From: Phycisphaerales bacterium
Lineage (GTDB): Bacteria > Planctomycetota > Phycisphaerae > Phycisphaerales > UBA1924
Direction: 5' to 3'
Assembly (NCBI GenBank): GCA_040221175.1
Contig: JAVJVK010000019.1
Location: forward strand, 124,001 to 188,000
Length of the DNA: 64,000 nucleotides
The translations under genes and the position numbers were made by a program. The notes below the pieces were generated by a model. The model saw nothing but the letters and a program-made list of their open reading frames with translations, ran no database searches and had not been told where the DNA came from. Positions 8,800 to 17,970 of this stretch are shown piece after piece. Each line of letters starts with the position of its first letter. The stretch's first letter is position 1.

Positions 8800-10209
8800 T
8801 CAGCCTTGGTCATCCGTGCCGGATTGCTCATCTTCGGCTGCACCGCCGTCTTGGTCCACCGGTTCGGCTTCGCCGCTTCCGCCGCCAAGCCGGGCGATCG
8901 CAGCCTCGATGTCGTCGGCGGCCTTCTGGAGGGCGTCACGCGTCGAACCCTGGGCCCGTACGCGGCGCAACCCACTCACCGCCGACTCGTACGCGGAGAT
9001 CGCGTCGTCCCGCAGCGTGTCGGCTCGCTGGGACAACTCGCCCGCCAGGCCGCTCAGACGCCGTGCCTGTTCGCCGTCGCCCCGCTGGGCCAGCCCCGAG
9101 AACACGCTGGCGGTCTGTTCCAAGCTGGCAGCCCGACGGGCCAGCAGATCACCCAACGAACGGGAGGCGCCCGCGGCAACCAGGGTGCCATCGACGACCT
9201 CGGCACTGGCTCGACGGCCGGAAGAGGCGGCCTTCTCGAGGGCCTGACGCGCGCTCTCCAGAGCGGACTGGGCCTCGTCCTGATGGAGGGCCGAGACCTC
9301 GCTGGCCAGAGCAACGAGTTCGGCTGCGAATTCCTGGGCCATCTCGCGAGCTTCGCGAGCCTCCATCGTGGACCGCTGGGCCTGTGCCGTCACGGCCTCA
9401 CGGGCCTCGCTCAGGATCGCCAGGCGGGCGTTGATCGCATCGATCCGCACGTTGAGGGCTTCGATCTGCGGTCCGAGCACCGATCGCCGAGCATCGAGGT
9501 TGCTTGCCTGAACCTCCAAGCCGTCGGCCCGTCGGCCAACCTCTCGGGCTTCGATCGAGGTCTGAGCGGCTGCGATCGGCTCTTCACGCATCGCCCGATC
9601 GCGCAAGGCGCTCTCCTGGCCGCGGATCGTCGAGACCTGGCTCTCCAAGTCTGAGATCTGCGCATCCAGCGAGCGGACCTGCTCGGTCAGGCGCTGCTCC
9701 TCGGCCTGGGCATCGGCCAACTGCTGCTGCAACTGGGAGGCTTGCTGATCAATGGCGGTTCGCTCTGCGGAGGGGTCGTACGAGCCCAGGGCCTCAGCGG
9801 TCTGCTGGGCCGAAACGCGCGCGGTCTCCAGCGAGGTCATCCGCGTGAGCTTCATCCCAATCTGGTGCTCGAGTTCCGCCAGACGGGTCATTTCGGGGCG
9901 GGCGTTGCCGACCGCGATCTCTGCAGTCAGGATTGCGGCGATCGCCTTCTGGGCGTCGCTGCCGTCCCGGCTCGCGAGGTCCAACTTGCCAGAGGCAGTG
10001 CGGTACTTCGCCGTGGCAAATTCGTCGTTCGTCGGAGGAACCGAGCCCGGCGAGATCGTGCGGATCTGGATGGCGGCATCGGAGAGCGCGGTGGCGCTGG
10101 GGTCCTCCTGCTCGCAGCCACTCAGCAGCGTTGTGCCGGCGAGGCCTGCCAGGGCCAGAAAAGCTGCAATTCGGCTTCCGCCGGAACGATCTGCCACGCG
10201 ACCTGCCAT
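8800..10209 (-). CDS. Coiled-coil lipoprotein of unknown function
   Basis: The 469-residue protein starts with a lipoprotein signal ending in the lipobox LLSGC (cysteine near residue 32). From about 110 to 310 it is heptad-rich and dominated by Ala, Glu, Gln and Arg (for example QASQLQQQLADAQAEEQRL), which predicts a long coiled coil. A second helical part follows, then a low-complexity acidic tail (about 440-469, GGSGEAEPVDQDGG). It would be a periplasmic or outer-membrane-anchored rod. I recognise no named family. It is the last gene of the run that begins with queA or murE, after a 114-bp gap from the CX4CH protein, so an envelope-linked role is an inference from context only. Confidence 0.8.
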   Translation of the reverse strand: MAGRVADRSGGSRIAAFLALAGLAGTTLLSGCEQEDPSATALSDAAIQIRTISPGSVPPTNDEFATAKYRTASGKLDLASRDGSDAQKAIAAILTAEIAVGNARPEMTRLAELEHQIGMKLTRMTSLETARVSAQQTAEALGSYDPSAERTAIDQQASQLQQQLADAQAEEQRLTEQVRSLDAQISDLESQVSTIRGQESALRDRAMREEPIAAAQTSIEAREVGRRADGLEVQASNLDARRSVLGPQIEALNVRIDAINARLAILSEAREAVTAQAQRSTMEAREAREMAQEFAAELVALASEVSALHQDEAQSALESARQALEKAASSGRRASAEVVDGTLVAAGASRSLGDLLARRAASLEQTASVFSGLAQRGDGEQARRLSGLAGELSQRADTLRDDAISAYESAVSGLRRVRAQGSTRDALQKAADDIEAAIARLGGGSGEAEPVDQDGGAAEDEQSGTDDQG

Positions 10210-10323
10210 TCAAACGCCTCCAATTCCTGCTCGTGGGATTCCCACAATGTACGAGCGACATGCCCGGTGAGCCCGTCCGCCGTCTGTTCGCCCGGCAGAC
10301 CCGGACGGTTCTGGGCGGGCAGT

Positions 10324-11691
10324 CTAGGGCGGGCCCTCATTCGTCGCCGCCGCAGGAGGCCCACCCGTGGGCTCGGGGTTCCCTGCGGCCTCGGCCGGCG
10401 CGGGAGGATATTCAATGGGATATTCGGGACGGGGCTGGTACAGCGATCGGATCCAGGCAGTCGTCGCTCGCCACCGTGCATCTTCGGGCCGCGAGAACAC
10501 CTCACGCCATGCGTCGCCGTTGCCCTCATCGATGGGGACCTCGGGGTGCGGGTACCGGGAGCCCTCTCGCCGCAACCCGAGATGCAGCAGCGGGCTGTCG
10601 TCGGGTTCCTCCAGGTTTAACAACGGCGTTCCATCGGCCAGCGTGGACCGGGTCAGGATGAGGAAGTTGGTGTAGGCCTGCGCCTCGCCGCGTGCATTGC
10701 GATACGCCAGTCGCAACGACCCGGCTTCGACCCCGCCGTGGCACTGCGATGTCGCACATCCTGCCACCAGCCAGGCGGTCACGTCCCGCCTGAAGCGTTT
10801 CACCGTGTCCGGGTCATCCAGCACCCGGACCTTGTCGTAGTACTCCCGGGCCTTGAGCTCGAACATCAATCGCAGCACGTCGATCGGATCGCCGGCGATC
10901 ATCGCCTGGCGGCCTTCGGGCGTCTGGGGCACCCTCGGGTCGTCGCGATAGGCCAGGAGGAAGTCCTGGATGTCGCGCGGCGAGATGCGCACCCGCGGCG
11001 GGTCGAGCAGATCCAGTTCGTAGACCCGGATGAGGTTCACCTGGTCGCGCGAAAGCAGCGGTAGGGGCTTGTCGCTCTCGCGTGGTTCACGAGGCACCCC
11101 CTGGCCTCGCTGGTCGAACAACTCGGCCATGCCGCGCATCCGGCGCAAGAGTGCGTCGACCCTGGGGTCGCGCGGACGATTGACCGCGAGCTTTGCCGCC
11201 TCGTAGTGCGCCACGTGGTACAACTCTTCGCCAGCCAGCCACTGGATGAGCTGCTCGATGTGACCAACGTCGCTATCTTCGATCTCGCTGCGCCACTCCT
11301 GGTACCGGGTTGCCAGATCTGGCAGCCGCACCAGTCGCTCGATGCGAGCCTGCCCGAACGTGGTGCTGATGCCGGCGATCTTCAGTGTGACGTCTTCGGC
11401 GGTCTCGGAAACGAGTTCGCCATCGACGAACTCGCCAGTACGAAAGATCAGCCTGACCGGAGAGCGCAGTCCCTCGGCGCCCGCCAGTTGCTCCCTGGCC
11501 TTCTGTCGCAGCGATTCAAGATCTGTCCCCTCCTGCAAACCCGCTGGCGACAGCGATTGCCGCAATACGCCGGGCAAGGGCATGCCGACGAAGGCCGGAT
11601 ATCCGGCGGCCAGCACGAGGGTCAGGCTCAGCGCCAGGCTCCGCTTAGTGCGACATGAGCGAGCGGGCTTGTGGGTGGGTGCGTAGGTCAA
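10324..11691 (-). CDS. Secreted protein with a CX4CH haem-like motif
   Basis: This 455-residue protein has a signal or anchor segment at about 19-35 (LALSLTLVLAAGYPAFVG). Residues about 75-115 (RTGEFVDGELVSETAEDVTLKIAG) look like a small beta-barrel of SHD1/Sm-like type. Near residue 315 is GCATSQCHGG, a CX4CH arrangement. The usual covalent haem c motif is CX2CH, and CX4CH is known in some multihaem cytochromes. Planctomycete secreted proteins often carry such single motifs. The C-terminal tail is rich in Pro, Gly and Ala. It starts only 6 bp after mraY, so it should be co-transcribed with cell-wall genes. Function is unknown. Confidence 0.75.
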   Translation of the reverse strand: MTYAPTHKPARSCRTKRSLALSLTLVLAAGYPAFVGMPLPGVLRQSLSPAGLQEGTDLESLRQKAREQLAGAEGLRSPVRLIFRTGEFVDGELVSETAEDVTLKIAGISTTFGQARIERLVRLPDLATRYQEWRSEIEDSDVGHIEQLIQWLAGEELYHVAHYEAAKLAVNRPRDPRVDALLRRMRGMAELFDQRGQGVPREPRESDKPLPLLSRDQVNLIRVYELDLLDPPRVRISPRDIQDFLLAYRDDPRVPQTPEGRQAMIAGDPIDVLRLMFELKAREYYDKVRVLDDPDTVKRFRRDVTAWLVAGCATSQCHGGVEAGSLRLAYRNARGEAQAYTNFLILTRSTLADGTPLLNLEEPDDSPLLHLGLRREGSRYPHPEVPIDEGNGDAWREVFSRPEDARWRATTAWIRSLYQPRPEYPIEYPPAPAEAAGNPEPTGGPPAAATNEGPP

Positions 11692-11697
11692 GAGTCC

Positions 11698-12867
11698 TCA
11701 CCGAAGCTTGATCGATGCCAGCGCCAGTACCAGCAGCAACACCCCAATGATCCACAGTCGGACAACCACCTTGGGCTCGGCCAGCCCGCTCAGGTGCAGG
11801 TGGTGGTGGAAGGGCGCACACAGGAAGATCCGTTTGCCCTGACCCGAGCGCTTCGTCCACTTGAAATACCCGACTTGCAGCACGACGGATGCAATCTCGA
11901 GCAGAAACACCCCGCACATCAGCAGAACGACCGCTTCCTGCCGGGTGACAATCGCGACATACCCGAACAGGCCGCCAATCGCAAGAGAACCGGTGTCACC
12001 CATGAACACCTGTGCTGGATATCCATTCCACCATAGGAACCCAAGGCACGCTCCGAGCAAAGCCCCGGCGAGCACGCCCAGTTCCTGCGCCCCCGGCACG
12101 TAGGGCACGAGCAACTCCTGGGCCGTCGCTTGCCATCCCGCGATCATCGCCAGCACCACGATGCCAGCGGCTGCAATGGCGCTCAGCCCACCGGCCAGCC
12201 CATCCATGCCGTCGGTCATGTTCGTGGCATTGCTCAGGCCGGCAATCATCAATGTGCCCAGCACCACGAACACGCCCATGGGCAGGAAGAGCACGCCGGG
12301 GTTCACCTGTCCGCTGCCAGGAAGGGTCGTTCGCTGGAACGGCAGATTGAGCACGTGGGCAAAGTCCTGCCCCGACCCGTGCCGGTAGACGAAGTACGTG
12401 ATGAGCGCACCCACGCCGAGCTGGAACAGCAGCTTCTCCCAGCTGTGCAGTCCCTGCCGTCCGCCCTCGCGACGCGACGCGAGCATTTTCAGAACGTCGT
12501 CGGCGGCGCCCACGGCCGTCAGACTCACCATCAGGAGTAAGCCCGCGTTGACGTAGAAGTTGCTGAGGTCTCCCAGGAGGATCGTGGACAGAACCACAGC
12601 CGCGCTCGTCAGCACACCGCCCATCGTGGGCGTGTTCTTCTTGGAGGCCGCCCCCCGTCGCAGCGCTTCAGCGTCGGTCAGGCCCGAGTCTCCGATCTTG
12701 AACTTCACGAGCTGGGCGATCGTGGGCTTGCCGAAGATCAGCACGAGCGCGAAAGAAAGCACCGCGGCTGCAAGGGCCCGAAACTGCTCCTGATAGAAGA
12801 TTCGGAGCACCGCCATCATCCACTCGGGCAGGGCGCCGTCCAGCAGATTGGTCAACCAGTACAGCAC
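11698..12867 (-). CDS. mraY: Phospho-N-acetylmuramoyl-pentapeptide-transferase
   Basis: MraY moves phospho-MurNAc-pentapeptide from UDP onto undecaprenyl phosphate, making lipid I on the inner face of the cytoplasmic membrane. The 389 residues hold about ten membrane helices. Visible family motifs are KKNTPTMGG near residue 80, the catalytic SNATNMTDGMDGL near 215, GNTGS-like MGDTGSLAIGG near 290, and the histidine cluster APFHHHLHLSG near 350. The length is close to the usual 360-380. It follows murF after 3 bp, the common dcw-cluster order, but murD, ftsW and murG do not follow. A secreted CX4CH protein takes their place. Confidence 0.97.
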   Translation of the reverse strand: MLYWLTNLLDGALPEWMMAVLRIFYQEQFRALAAAVLSFALVLIFGKPTIAQLVKFKIGDSGLTDAEALRRGAASKKNTPTMGGVLTSAAVVLSTILLGDLSNFYVNAGLLLMVSLTAVGAADDVLKMLASRREGGRQGLHSWEKLLFQLGVGALITYFVYRHGSGQDFAHVLNLPFQRTTLPGSGQVNPGVLFLPMGVFVVLGTLMIAGLSNATNMTDGMDGLAGGLSAIAAAGIVVLAMIAGWQATAQELLVPYVPGAQELGVLAGALLGACLGFLWWNGYPAQVFMGDTGSLAIGGLFGYVAIVTRQEAVVLLMCGVFLLEIASVVLQVGYFKWTKRSGQGKRIFLCAPFHHHLHLSGLAEPKVVVRLWIIGVLLLVLALASIKLR

Positions 12868-12870
12868 GCC

Positions 12871-14169
12871 CTAGGCCACCGCTGCCTGTTGCATCGCTTC
12901 GAGCAGCGACTCGAGCTTCATGCCCCGAGAAGCCTTCAGCAGCAGGACGGACCCGGGCCGTGCTAGCTGCCCGGCAGCACATGCAGCCTCTGCAACAGTC
13001 GCGAACCAGGCCCCCGTGCCTGCGGCTTCGAACGCAGCCCGTGCCGATGGACCCACGAAGATGCACGTGTCGGCGCACGCGGCAGCCAACGCACCGATCT
13101 CGCGATGCCAGGCGAGCGAATCCGTGCCGAGTTCGAGCATGTCTCCGATGATCGCGACCTTGTGGCTGTCCTTGCCTACTCCTGCGAGCGTGTGCAGTGC
13201 CGCGGCCATGGAATCCGGGTTTGCGTTGTAACAGTCGACCAGCACGGACGCTCCGCCGATCTCGCGAACAGCCAGCCGCATCTCGGCGGGCTCGAACGCA
13301 TCCAGCCCTGCGGCAATGGATGCGTCCGGGACCCCCAGGCCCCGTGCCACCGCAATGACTGCCGACGCATTGGATGCGTTGTGGAGCCCGACCACCGGCA
13401 CCGACCACGTGCTTCCGTCAGCGAGTTCCAGGTGCGTTCGGCCTTCAGTGTGCCAGGCGCGCGTGATCCCGAAGGTTGTTCGACAGGGTGCGTGGAGCCA
13501 GGAAAGCTCATCGGGTACGAAGGCCTCGGCGTGCGACGCCATCGCGGCAAGTGCATCGGAGAATTCGCGCTGTACCGCCTCCATGCCACCCAGTTCGCCG
13601 ACGTGCGCCCGTCCCACGCTGGTCACCACTGCCATGTCGGGCTTGGCCAGCCCCGTGTATCGGGCCAACGCACCGGGCTCGCCTTCTCCTAACTCACACA
13701 CCAGGGCTTCGGCCTCCGACGAGCAATTCAGCAGCGTCAGGGGCAGACCCAGCGCATTGTTGAACGATCGGGCCGACGCGTGTGCGTGCATGGATTGGTT
13801 CAGGACGGAAGCCATCATCCGAACGGTGGTGGTCTTGCCATTGCTGCCCATGACGGCGATCACGCGGGCCGTCAGCCTTGCACGATACCACTCGGCCAGA
13901 TTCCATAGTGCAGTCCTGGTGCTGCTGACCAGCAGCACCGCCAAGCCTTCGGGCGGGGTGACCTCCCGCTCGACGATCGCTACGCCCGCACCCGCGTCGG
14001 TAGCCCGATCCAGGAATGCATGACCGTCGACGCGGGCGCCCGACATCGCGAAGAACGCCTGACCAGCAGCCAACGTGCGTGTGTCGATGCTCGCTCCGCG
14101 CAACGTACCAACGCCTGACGATAGCCAGCGGCCACCCAGCACTTCGGGGAGCACCTCGGTCGGGATCAT
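12871..14169 (-). CDS. murF: UDP-N-acetylmuramoyl-tripeptide--D-alanyl-D-alanine ligase
   Basis: MurF adds D-Ala-D-Ala to UDP-MurNAc-tripeptide in the cytoplasm. The 432 residues follow the Mur ligase plan: an N-terminal UDP-binding domain (STDTRTLAAGQAFFAM-type segment near residue 27), an ATP-binding core with MGSNGKTTTVRMM near 108, and a C-terminal domain with DCYNANPDSMAAAL near 312, the family's signature. GDMLELG near 341 is also typical. Its start codon overlaps the end of murE by 4 bp (ATGA), so the two are translationally coupled. Confidence 0.97.
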   Translation of the reverse strand: MIPTEVLPEVLGGRWLSSGVGTLRGASIDTRTLAAGQAFFAMSGARVDGHAFLDRATDAGAGVAIVEREVTPPEGLAVLLVSSTRTALWNLAEWYRARLTARVIAVMGSNGKTTTVRMMASVLNQSMHAHASARSFNNALGLPLTLLNCSSEAEALVCELGEGEPGALARYTGLAKPDMAVVTSVGRAHVGELGGMEAVQREFSDALAAMASHAEAFVPDELSWLHAPCRTTFGITRAWHTEGRTHLELADGSTWSVPVVGLHNASNASAVIAVARGLGVPDASIAAGLDAFEPAEMRLAVREIGGASVLVDCYNANPDSMAAALHTLAGVGKDSHKVAIIGDMLELGTDSLAWHREIGALAAACADTCIFVGPSARAAFEAAGTGAWFATVAEAACAAGQLARPGSVLLLKASRGMKLESLLEAMQQAAVA

Positions 14170-15650
14170 CGGGCGCCTCCGATGGCGCCGGACCGTGCAA
14201 GCAATGCCGCCCGGGCCACCAGACGATCATCGAAGTCTCGCTTGTGGGTCTCTCCGGAAGCGGCTCGGACGATCTGGTAGTCTTCGTGGCCCTTGCCGGC
14301 GATGACGATCACGTCTTCTGGGTCGGCCTGGGCGATGACGGCGTGAATCGCTGATTCTCGATCGGGGTCGCTGGCGTGCCAGACGCCGGTCGTGATGCCA
14401 GCAACCACTTCTCGAACGATGGCCGCCGGTTCCTCGGTTCGCGGGTTGTCGCTCGTCACGAACACACGATCGGCCAGGCGTGCAGCCACCGCGCCCATCC
14501 GTGGTCGCTTGGTGCGGTCTCGATCACCGCCGCAGCCAAACACGACCCATAGCTTGCCATCGCCCTTTCGACCGGCCACCGCCAGTAGGGCCTTCTCCAA
14601 CGCGTCGTCGGTGTGGGCATAGTCAACCAGCACCCGCGGCCCGGACACGCCGTCGATCGTCACCGGTTCGAGCCGCCCCGGTGGTGGACGGAGCGCTGGC
14701 AAGGCGCGCTCGATCGCCTCGGGGGACAGGCCAAGAGCGTGGGCCGCCGCAACGGCCTGGAGCGCGTTCATCGCGTTGTGGTCGCCCACGAGCGAGAGGG
14801 AGGCGGTCATCTCGCCCCAAGGACCGATCAACTCAACGCGGCTCTCAAGTCCTTCGGCCGAGACTCGAACCGTCGCATCTGCCTCGCTGCCGAGCGAGCA
14901 ACGCAGGACTCGAGCCCCACAGTCGCGCACCATGCGTTCGCTGGCATCGTCGTCGGCGTTCACGATGGCAAGGCCTTCGTGCGGTAGTCCCGCAAACAGC
15001 AGGGCCTTCGCATCCGCATAAGCGTCCATCGAGCCGTGATAGTCCAGATGGTCACCGCTCAAATTCGTGAATATGCCCACGCGGAAGGCAAGGCCCGCCA
15101 CGCGGTGCTGGTGGAGCGCGTGGCTGGACGCTTCCATGACCGCGAAATCGCATCCGTGGCCGATCATCCGAGCGAGTGATCCGCTGAGATCCTCGGCGGC
15201 AGGCGTGGTGAGGCTCGCAGGCTTGGACCCGGCCCCTTCATCGATCTCGATCGTGCCGATGAGCCCGCACTTGCGGCCCCCAAGGACAAGCAACTGACGC
15301 AGCAGCCACGCCACGGTGGTCTTGCCGTTCGTGCCCGTTACCCCGACAAGCCCCAGACGCCGCGATGGCGTGCCGTGCCATCGCTCTGCAAGGATGGCTC
15401 CCACCCGTGCCGGCTGCTGGCAAACCAGCGAGACCGGCGCCCCGACGCGATCGCCAGCGAGGACTGCGGCGGCGCCACGCTCGATGGCCTGCGTGATGAA
15501 GGCCTGCCCGTCGTGCTTCTTGCCCGGCCGGGCCGCGAACAACCAGCCCCCTTCGATCCGCCGACTGTCCTCCGAGACGCCACGAATCCGAACATCGGCC
15601 GAGCCATGAACGGTGACGGGGAGATCGTGGATGAGATCGCTCAGCAGCAT
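14166..15650 (-). CDS. murE: UDP-N-acetylmuramoyl-tripeptide synthetase, meso-DAP type
   Basis: MurE adds the third amino acid to UDP-MurNAc-L-Ala-D-Glu. The ATP-binding motif is GVTGTNGKTTVAWLL, and the domain opening is RIRGVSEDSRRI. The motif DNPRTEEP in the C-terminal domain is the DNPR box that selects meso-diaminopimelate over lysine, which fits the dapL gene at 20536. I chose the ATG at 15650 (MLLSDLIHD), giving about 494 residues, because the extra codons upstream do not resemble the family. The gene lies 73 bp downstream of queA and overlaps murF by 4 bp. Confidence 0.97.
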   Translation of the reverse strand: MLLSDLIHDLPVTVHGSADVRIRGVSEDSRRIEGGWLFAARPGKKHDGQAFITQAIERGAAAVLAGDRVGAPVSLVCQQPARVGAILAERWHGTPSRRLGLVGVTGTNGKTTVAWLLRQLLVLGGRKCGLIGTIEIDEGAGSKPASLTTPAAEDLSGSLARMIGHGCDFAVMEASSHALHQHRVAGLAFRVGIFTNLSGDHLDYHGSMDAYADAKALLFAGLPHEGLAIVNADDDASERMVRDCGARVLRCSLGSEADATVRVSAEGLESRVELIGPWGEMTASLSLVGDHNAMNALQAVAAAHALGLSPEAIERALPALRPPPGRLEPVTIDGVSGPRVLVDYAHTDDALEKALLAVAGRKGDGKLWVVFGCGGDRDRTKRPRMGAVAARLADRVFVTSDNPRTEEPAAIVREVVAGITTGVWHASDPDRESAIHAVIAQADPEDVIVIAGKGHEDYQIVRAASGETHKRDFDDRLVARAALLARSGAIGGAR

Positions 15651-15723
15651 GGAATTCTCGACGGTACGGCTGCTAGTGCATCGGTAAAGACCGGCCAAGA
15701 CGCGGAGATTTCACGCGGGCGGA

Positions 15724-16830
15724 TCACGGCAGCACCAGCATGGCGTCGCCGTACGAGTAGAACCGGTACCGGGCTGCGATGGCCGCGGCATACACCGCTT
15801 GCAACTGCTCCAGTCCGCCCGGCAGCAGGGCGGCCACCATGGCCATGAGCGTGGAACGGGGCAGGTGGAAGTTGGTGATCAAGCCGTTGACCAATTGCCA
15901 TTCGAATCCCGGCGTAATGAGCAGATCGGTCTCGATCCACTCGCCCGCGATCGCGGCACTTGCTTCGAGGGTTCGAGCCGCCGTTGTCCCTACGGCAATC
16001 ACGCGGCTTCCCTTTTGACGAGCCGCCCGGAGATCGCTGATCACGTCGGCTGAGGCGAAGCATAACTCGCGATGCATTGGATGGTCTTCGACGATCTCGG
16101 TTTCGACCTCCCGGAACGTTCCCGCACCTACATGCAGGGTTACGTCCCGGCGGACCACACCGAGCTTGGATAGGGCTTGCAGCACTGAGGGCGTGAAGTG
16201 CAGCCCAGCGGTGGGGGCTGCGACCGAACCGGACGAGGCGGGGTCGGCGTAGACGGTCTGGTAGCGGTCGACGTCCTCTCCCCATTCATCGGCCTGGCCG
16301 CCCTCACGTCGTGCGCTGCGTATGTATGGCGGCAGCGGAACGTGCCCAACATCGGCCAGCACGGCCATGCTTGCTGCCTTGAATTGATCGGGGTCGTCCC
16401 GGTCGCTCCCCGCGAGCGCGACGACCCACGCCCCGGGGATCTCGCCAGAGCGTTCGATCAGTTCGATGGCGTGGGGCGATGGGCTGCCATCGCGTCCATG
16501 CAGCGTGATCCGCGCCCCGGCCCTGAAACGCCTTGCCTTGACCATGCACAGCCACTGCCCGATCTCCGGTCCGAACGCCAGGAACAGGCCCTCGACCTTG
16601 CCGCCCGTGTCGTCCCGCCGACCGACGAGCCTGGCGGGTATGACCCGGCTCGTGTTCACCACCACTCGGTCTCCCCGATCGAGAAACGCAGGCAGGTCCC
16701 GGAACGTCGCGTGTTCCGGCTCGGCCTGACCACGCACCACGAGCAGCCGGGCGCTGTCCCGCGGCTCGGCCGGCGTGGTCGCGATCAGTTCGCGTGGCAG
16801 GTGGTATTCGAGGTCTCGAGTTCGCAGCAT
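15724..16830 (-). CDS. queA: S-adenosylmethionine:tRNA ribosyltransferase-isomerase
   Basis: QueA transfers and isomerises the ribosyl part of S-adenosylmethionine onto preQ1 in tRNA, making epoxyqueuosine. The N-terminus LEYHLPRELIATTPAEPRDSAR is the classic family opening. Later motifs are RVIPARLVGRR, TAGLHFTPSVL, LHVGAGTFRE and TNFHLPRSTLMAMVAAL. I chose the ATG at 16830 (MLRTRD), giving 368 residues; upstream in-frame ATGs at 16872/16869 and 16917 would add a nonconserved leader. It is the first gene of the run toward murE, murF and mraY and is divergent from a small gene at 16989, so the shared promoter region lies between them. Confidence 0.95.
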   Translation of the reverse strand: MLRTRDLEYHLPRELIATTPAEPRDSARLLVVRGQAEPEHATFRDLPAFLDRGDRVVVNTSRVIPARLVGRRDDTGGKVEGLFLAFGPEIGQWLCMVKARRFRAGARITLHGRDGSPSPHAIELIERSGEIPGAWVVALAGSDRDDPDQFKAASMAVLADVGHVPLPPYIRSARREGGQADEWGEDVDRYQTVYADPASSGSVAAPTAGLHFTPSVLQALSKLGVVRRDVTLHVGAGTFREVETEIVEDHPMHRELCFASADVISDLRAARQKGSRVIAVGTTAARTLEASAAIAGEWIETDLLITPGFEWQLVNGLITNFHLPRSTLMAMVAALLPGGLEQLQAVYAAAIAARYRFYSYGDAMLVLP

Positions 16831-16988
16831 GTCGCCCTCACGCAACGCCGTGATGTTGCGAGGCGGCATCATTGCATCGGCTTCGCGCCCTGACGCCCCG
16901 GCCTGACAGCATTGCAATGGCGACAGGGACGATATTATCGGGCCTTTAGCCAGTAGTGGGCTGGCATGCCGGTTTCAAGGTGTTCAGC

Positions 16989-17303
16989 GTGTCAGGCGTG
17001 GTCCATAGCACGAGCGGCTTCGATGCGGCGGCTTCTCAGCCGCTCCGATTCGGCGAGTTTCTTGCCCGAATCAACCGCGCTGAACAGATCGAGCGGGCGG
17101 CCGGGCGACGCAGCGTCGTGGCCACCGAAGGGGAGGGTTGCCGCCACGGATGCAGCGCCCCGGCCGCCTCGCAGGCCGATAGGCCGACGCTCGGCGAGGT
17201 CCGTCCGATCCCCGCGGCCTACGACCTTCCTATCCGCGCGACGCCACAGATCACGATCCAGCAGTTGCTGCCGATCGGCTCGATCATCGACGTGACGATC
17301 TGA
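16989..17303 (+). CDS. Small hypothetical protein
   Basis: This is an open frame of about 104 residues that I do not recognise. A GTG at 16989 (MSGVVHSTSG) follows AAGGTG about 5 bp upstream, which favours it over the ATG at 16956. The sequence starts with a Ser/Ala/Phe-rich stretch (FDAAASQPLRFGEFLARINRAEQI), has a short basic middle part, and ends in IRATPQITIQQLLPIGSIIDVTI, a plausible amphipathic, partly beta C-terminus. No signal peptide or membrane helix is evident. It sits between divergent queA and the gmhB-like gene. It may be real but could be a chance frame in GC-rich DNA. Confidence 0.45.
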   Translation: MSGVVHSTSGFDAAASQPLRFGEFLARINRAEQIERAAGRRSVVATEGEGCRHGCSAPAASQADRPTLGEVRPIPAAYDLPIRATPQITIQQLLPIGSIIDVTI

Positions 17304-17352
17304 CTCGTCAGAGAACTGAAGCCTTTCAGGCTTGCCCGGCTAAACTGGGCCG

Positions 17353-17970
17353 GTGGTTGTCTTCCCGCCCGAAATTCGCCCATTGCCAACCTCGAAACGG
17401 GGGTCAGGTTGCGCCAGGCCCGCGGTCTTCTTCGACCGCGACGACACGCTTATCGAAAACCGGACGCTGCCCGCCGAAGCCATGGCCGGCAAGGCCGGCG
17501 ACCTGGCCGATCCAGCGTGGGTTCGCCCGCTGCCCGGCGCCAGAGAGGCGTGCCAATGCGCTGTGCGGTTGGGCTACGCCGTGATCATTGTCACGAATCA
17601 GGGCGTCGCTGCCCGCGGCGGAGCCACGCTCGAGCAGGTGGAAGCGACGTGCCGACGCACCATCGAATTGCTCGGACCGGGCATCGAGGCGTGCCTGGCC
17701 TGCCCGTTCCATCCGCAGGGAATCGGGCCAATGAGTTTGCGGCGGGAGCATGCCTGGCGGAAGCCCCAGCCGGGAATGCTGTTGGCTGCTGCGGACCTGT
17801 TTGGCCTTGATCTGAAGCGCTCGTGGATGGTGGGCGATGCACCCCGAGACGTGCAGGCGGGCGTTGCGGCGGGGCTGCCTCCGGAGCGTTGCCTCAAAGT
17901 AGGGGTGAAGTTCGGACTTGGTCAGGCGATGGAAGTGATTTCGCAACGCACGGCGGGAGCACATGGATAA
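17353..17970 (+). CDS. gmhB: HAD-family phosphatase, D-glycero-D-manno-heptose-1,7-bisphosphate 7-phosphatase-like
   Basis: GmhB removes the 7-phosphate from heptose bisphosphate while ADP-heptose for LPS core is made. The 205 residues carry HAD motif I FFDRDDTL near 26-33, motif II VIIVTNQG near 77-84, RKPQPGM near 136, and motif IV MVGDAPRDVQAG near 157. The zinc loop of GmhB is altered: CPFHPQG is kept, but the later CxC pair is replaced by HAW just before RKP. Translation starts at GTG 17353. The histidinol-phosphate phosphatase branch has the same fold, so specificity rests partly on the next gene, a heptosyltransferase whose start overlaps this one by 8 bp. Confidence 0.8.
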   Translation: MVVFPPEIRPLPTSKRGSGCARPAVFFDRDDTLIENRTLPAEAMAGKAGDLADPAWVRPLPGAREACQCAVRLGYAVIIVTNQGVAARGGATLEQVEATCRRTIELLGPGIEACLACPFHPQGIGPMSLRREHAWRKPQPGMLLAAADLFGLDLKRSWMVGDAPRDVQAGVAAGLPPERCLKVGVKFGLGQAMEVISQRTAGAHG

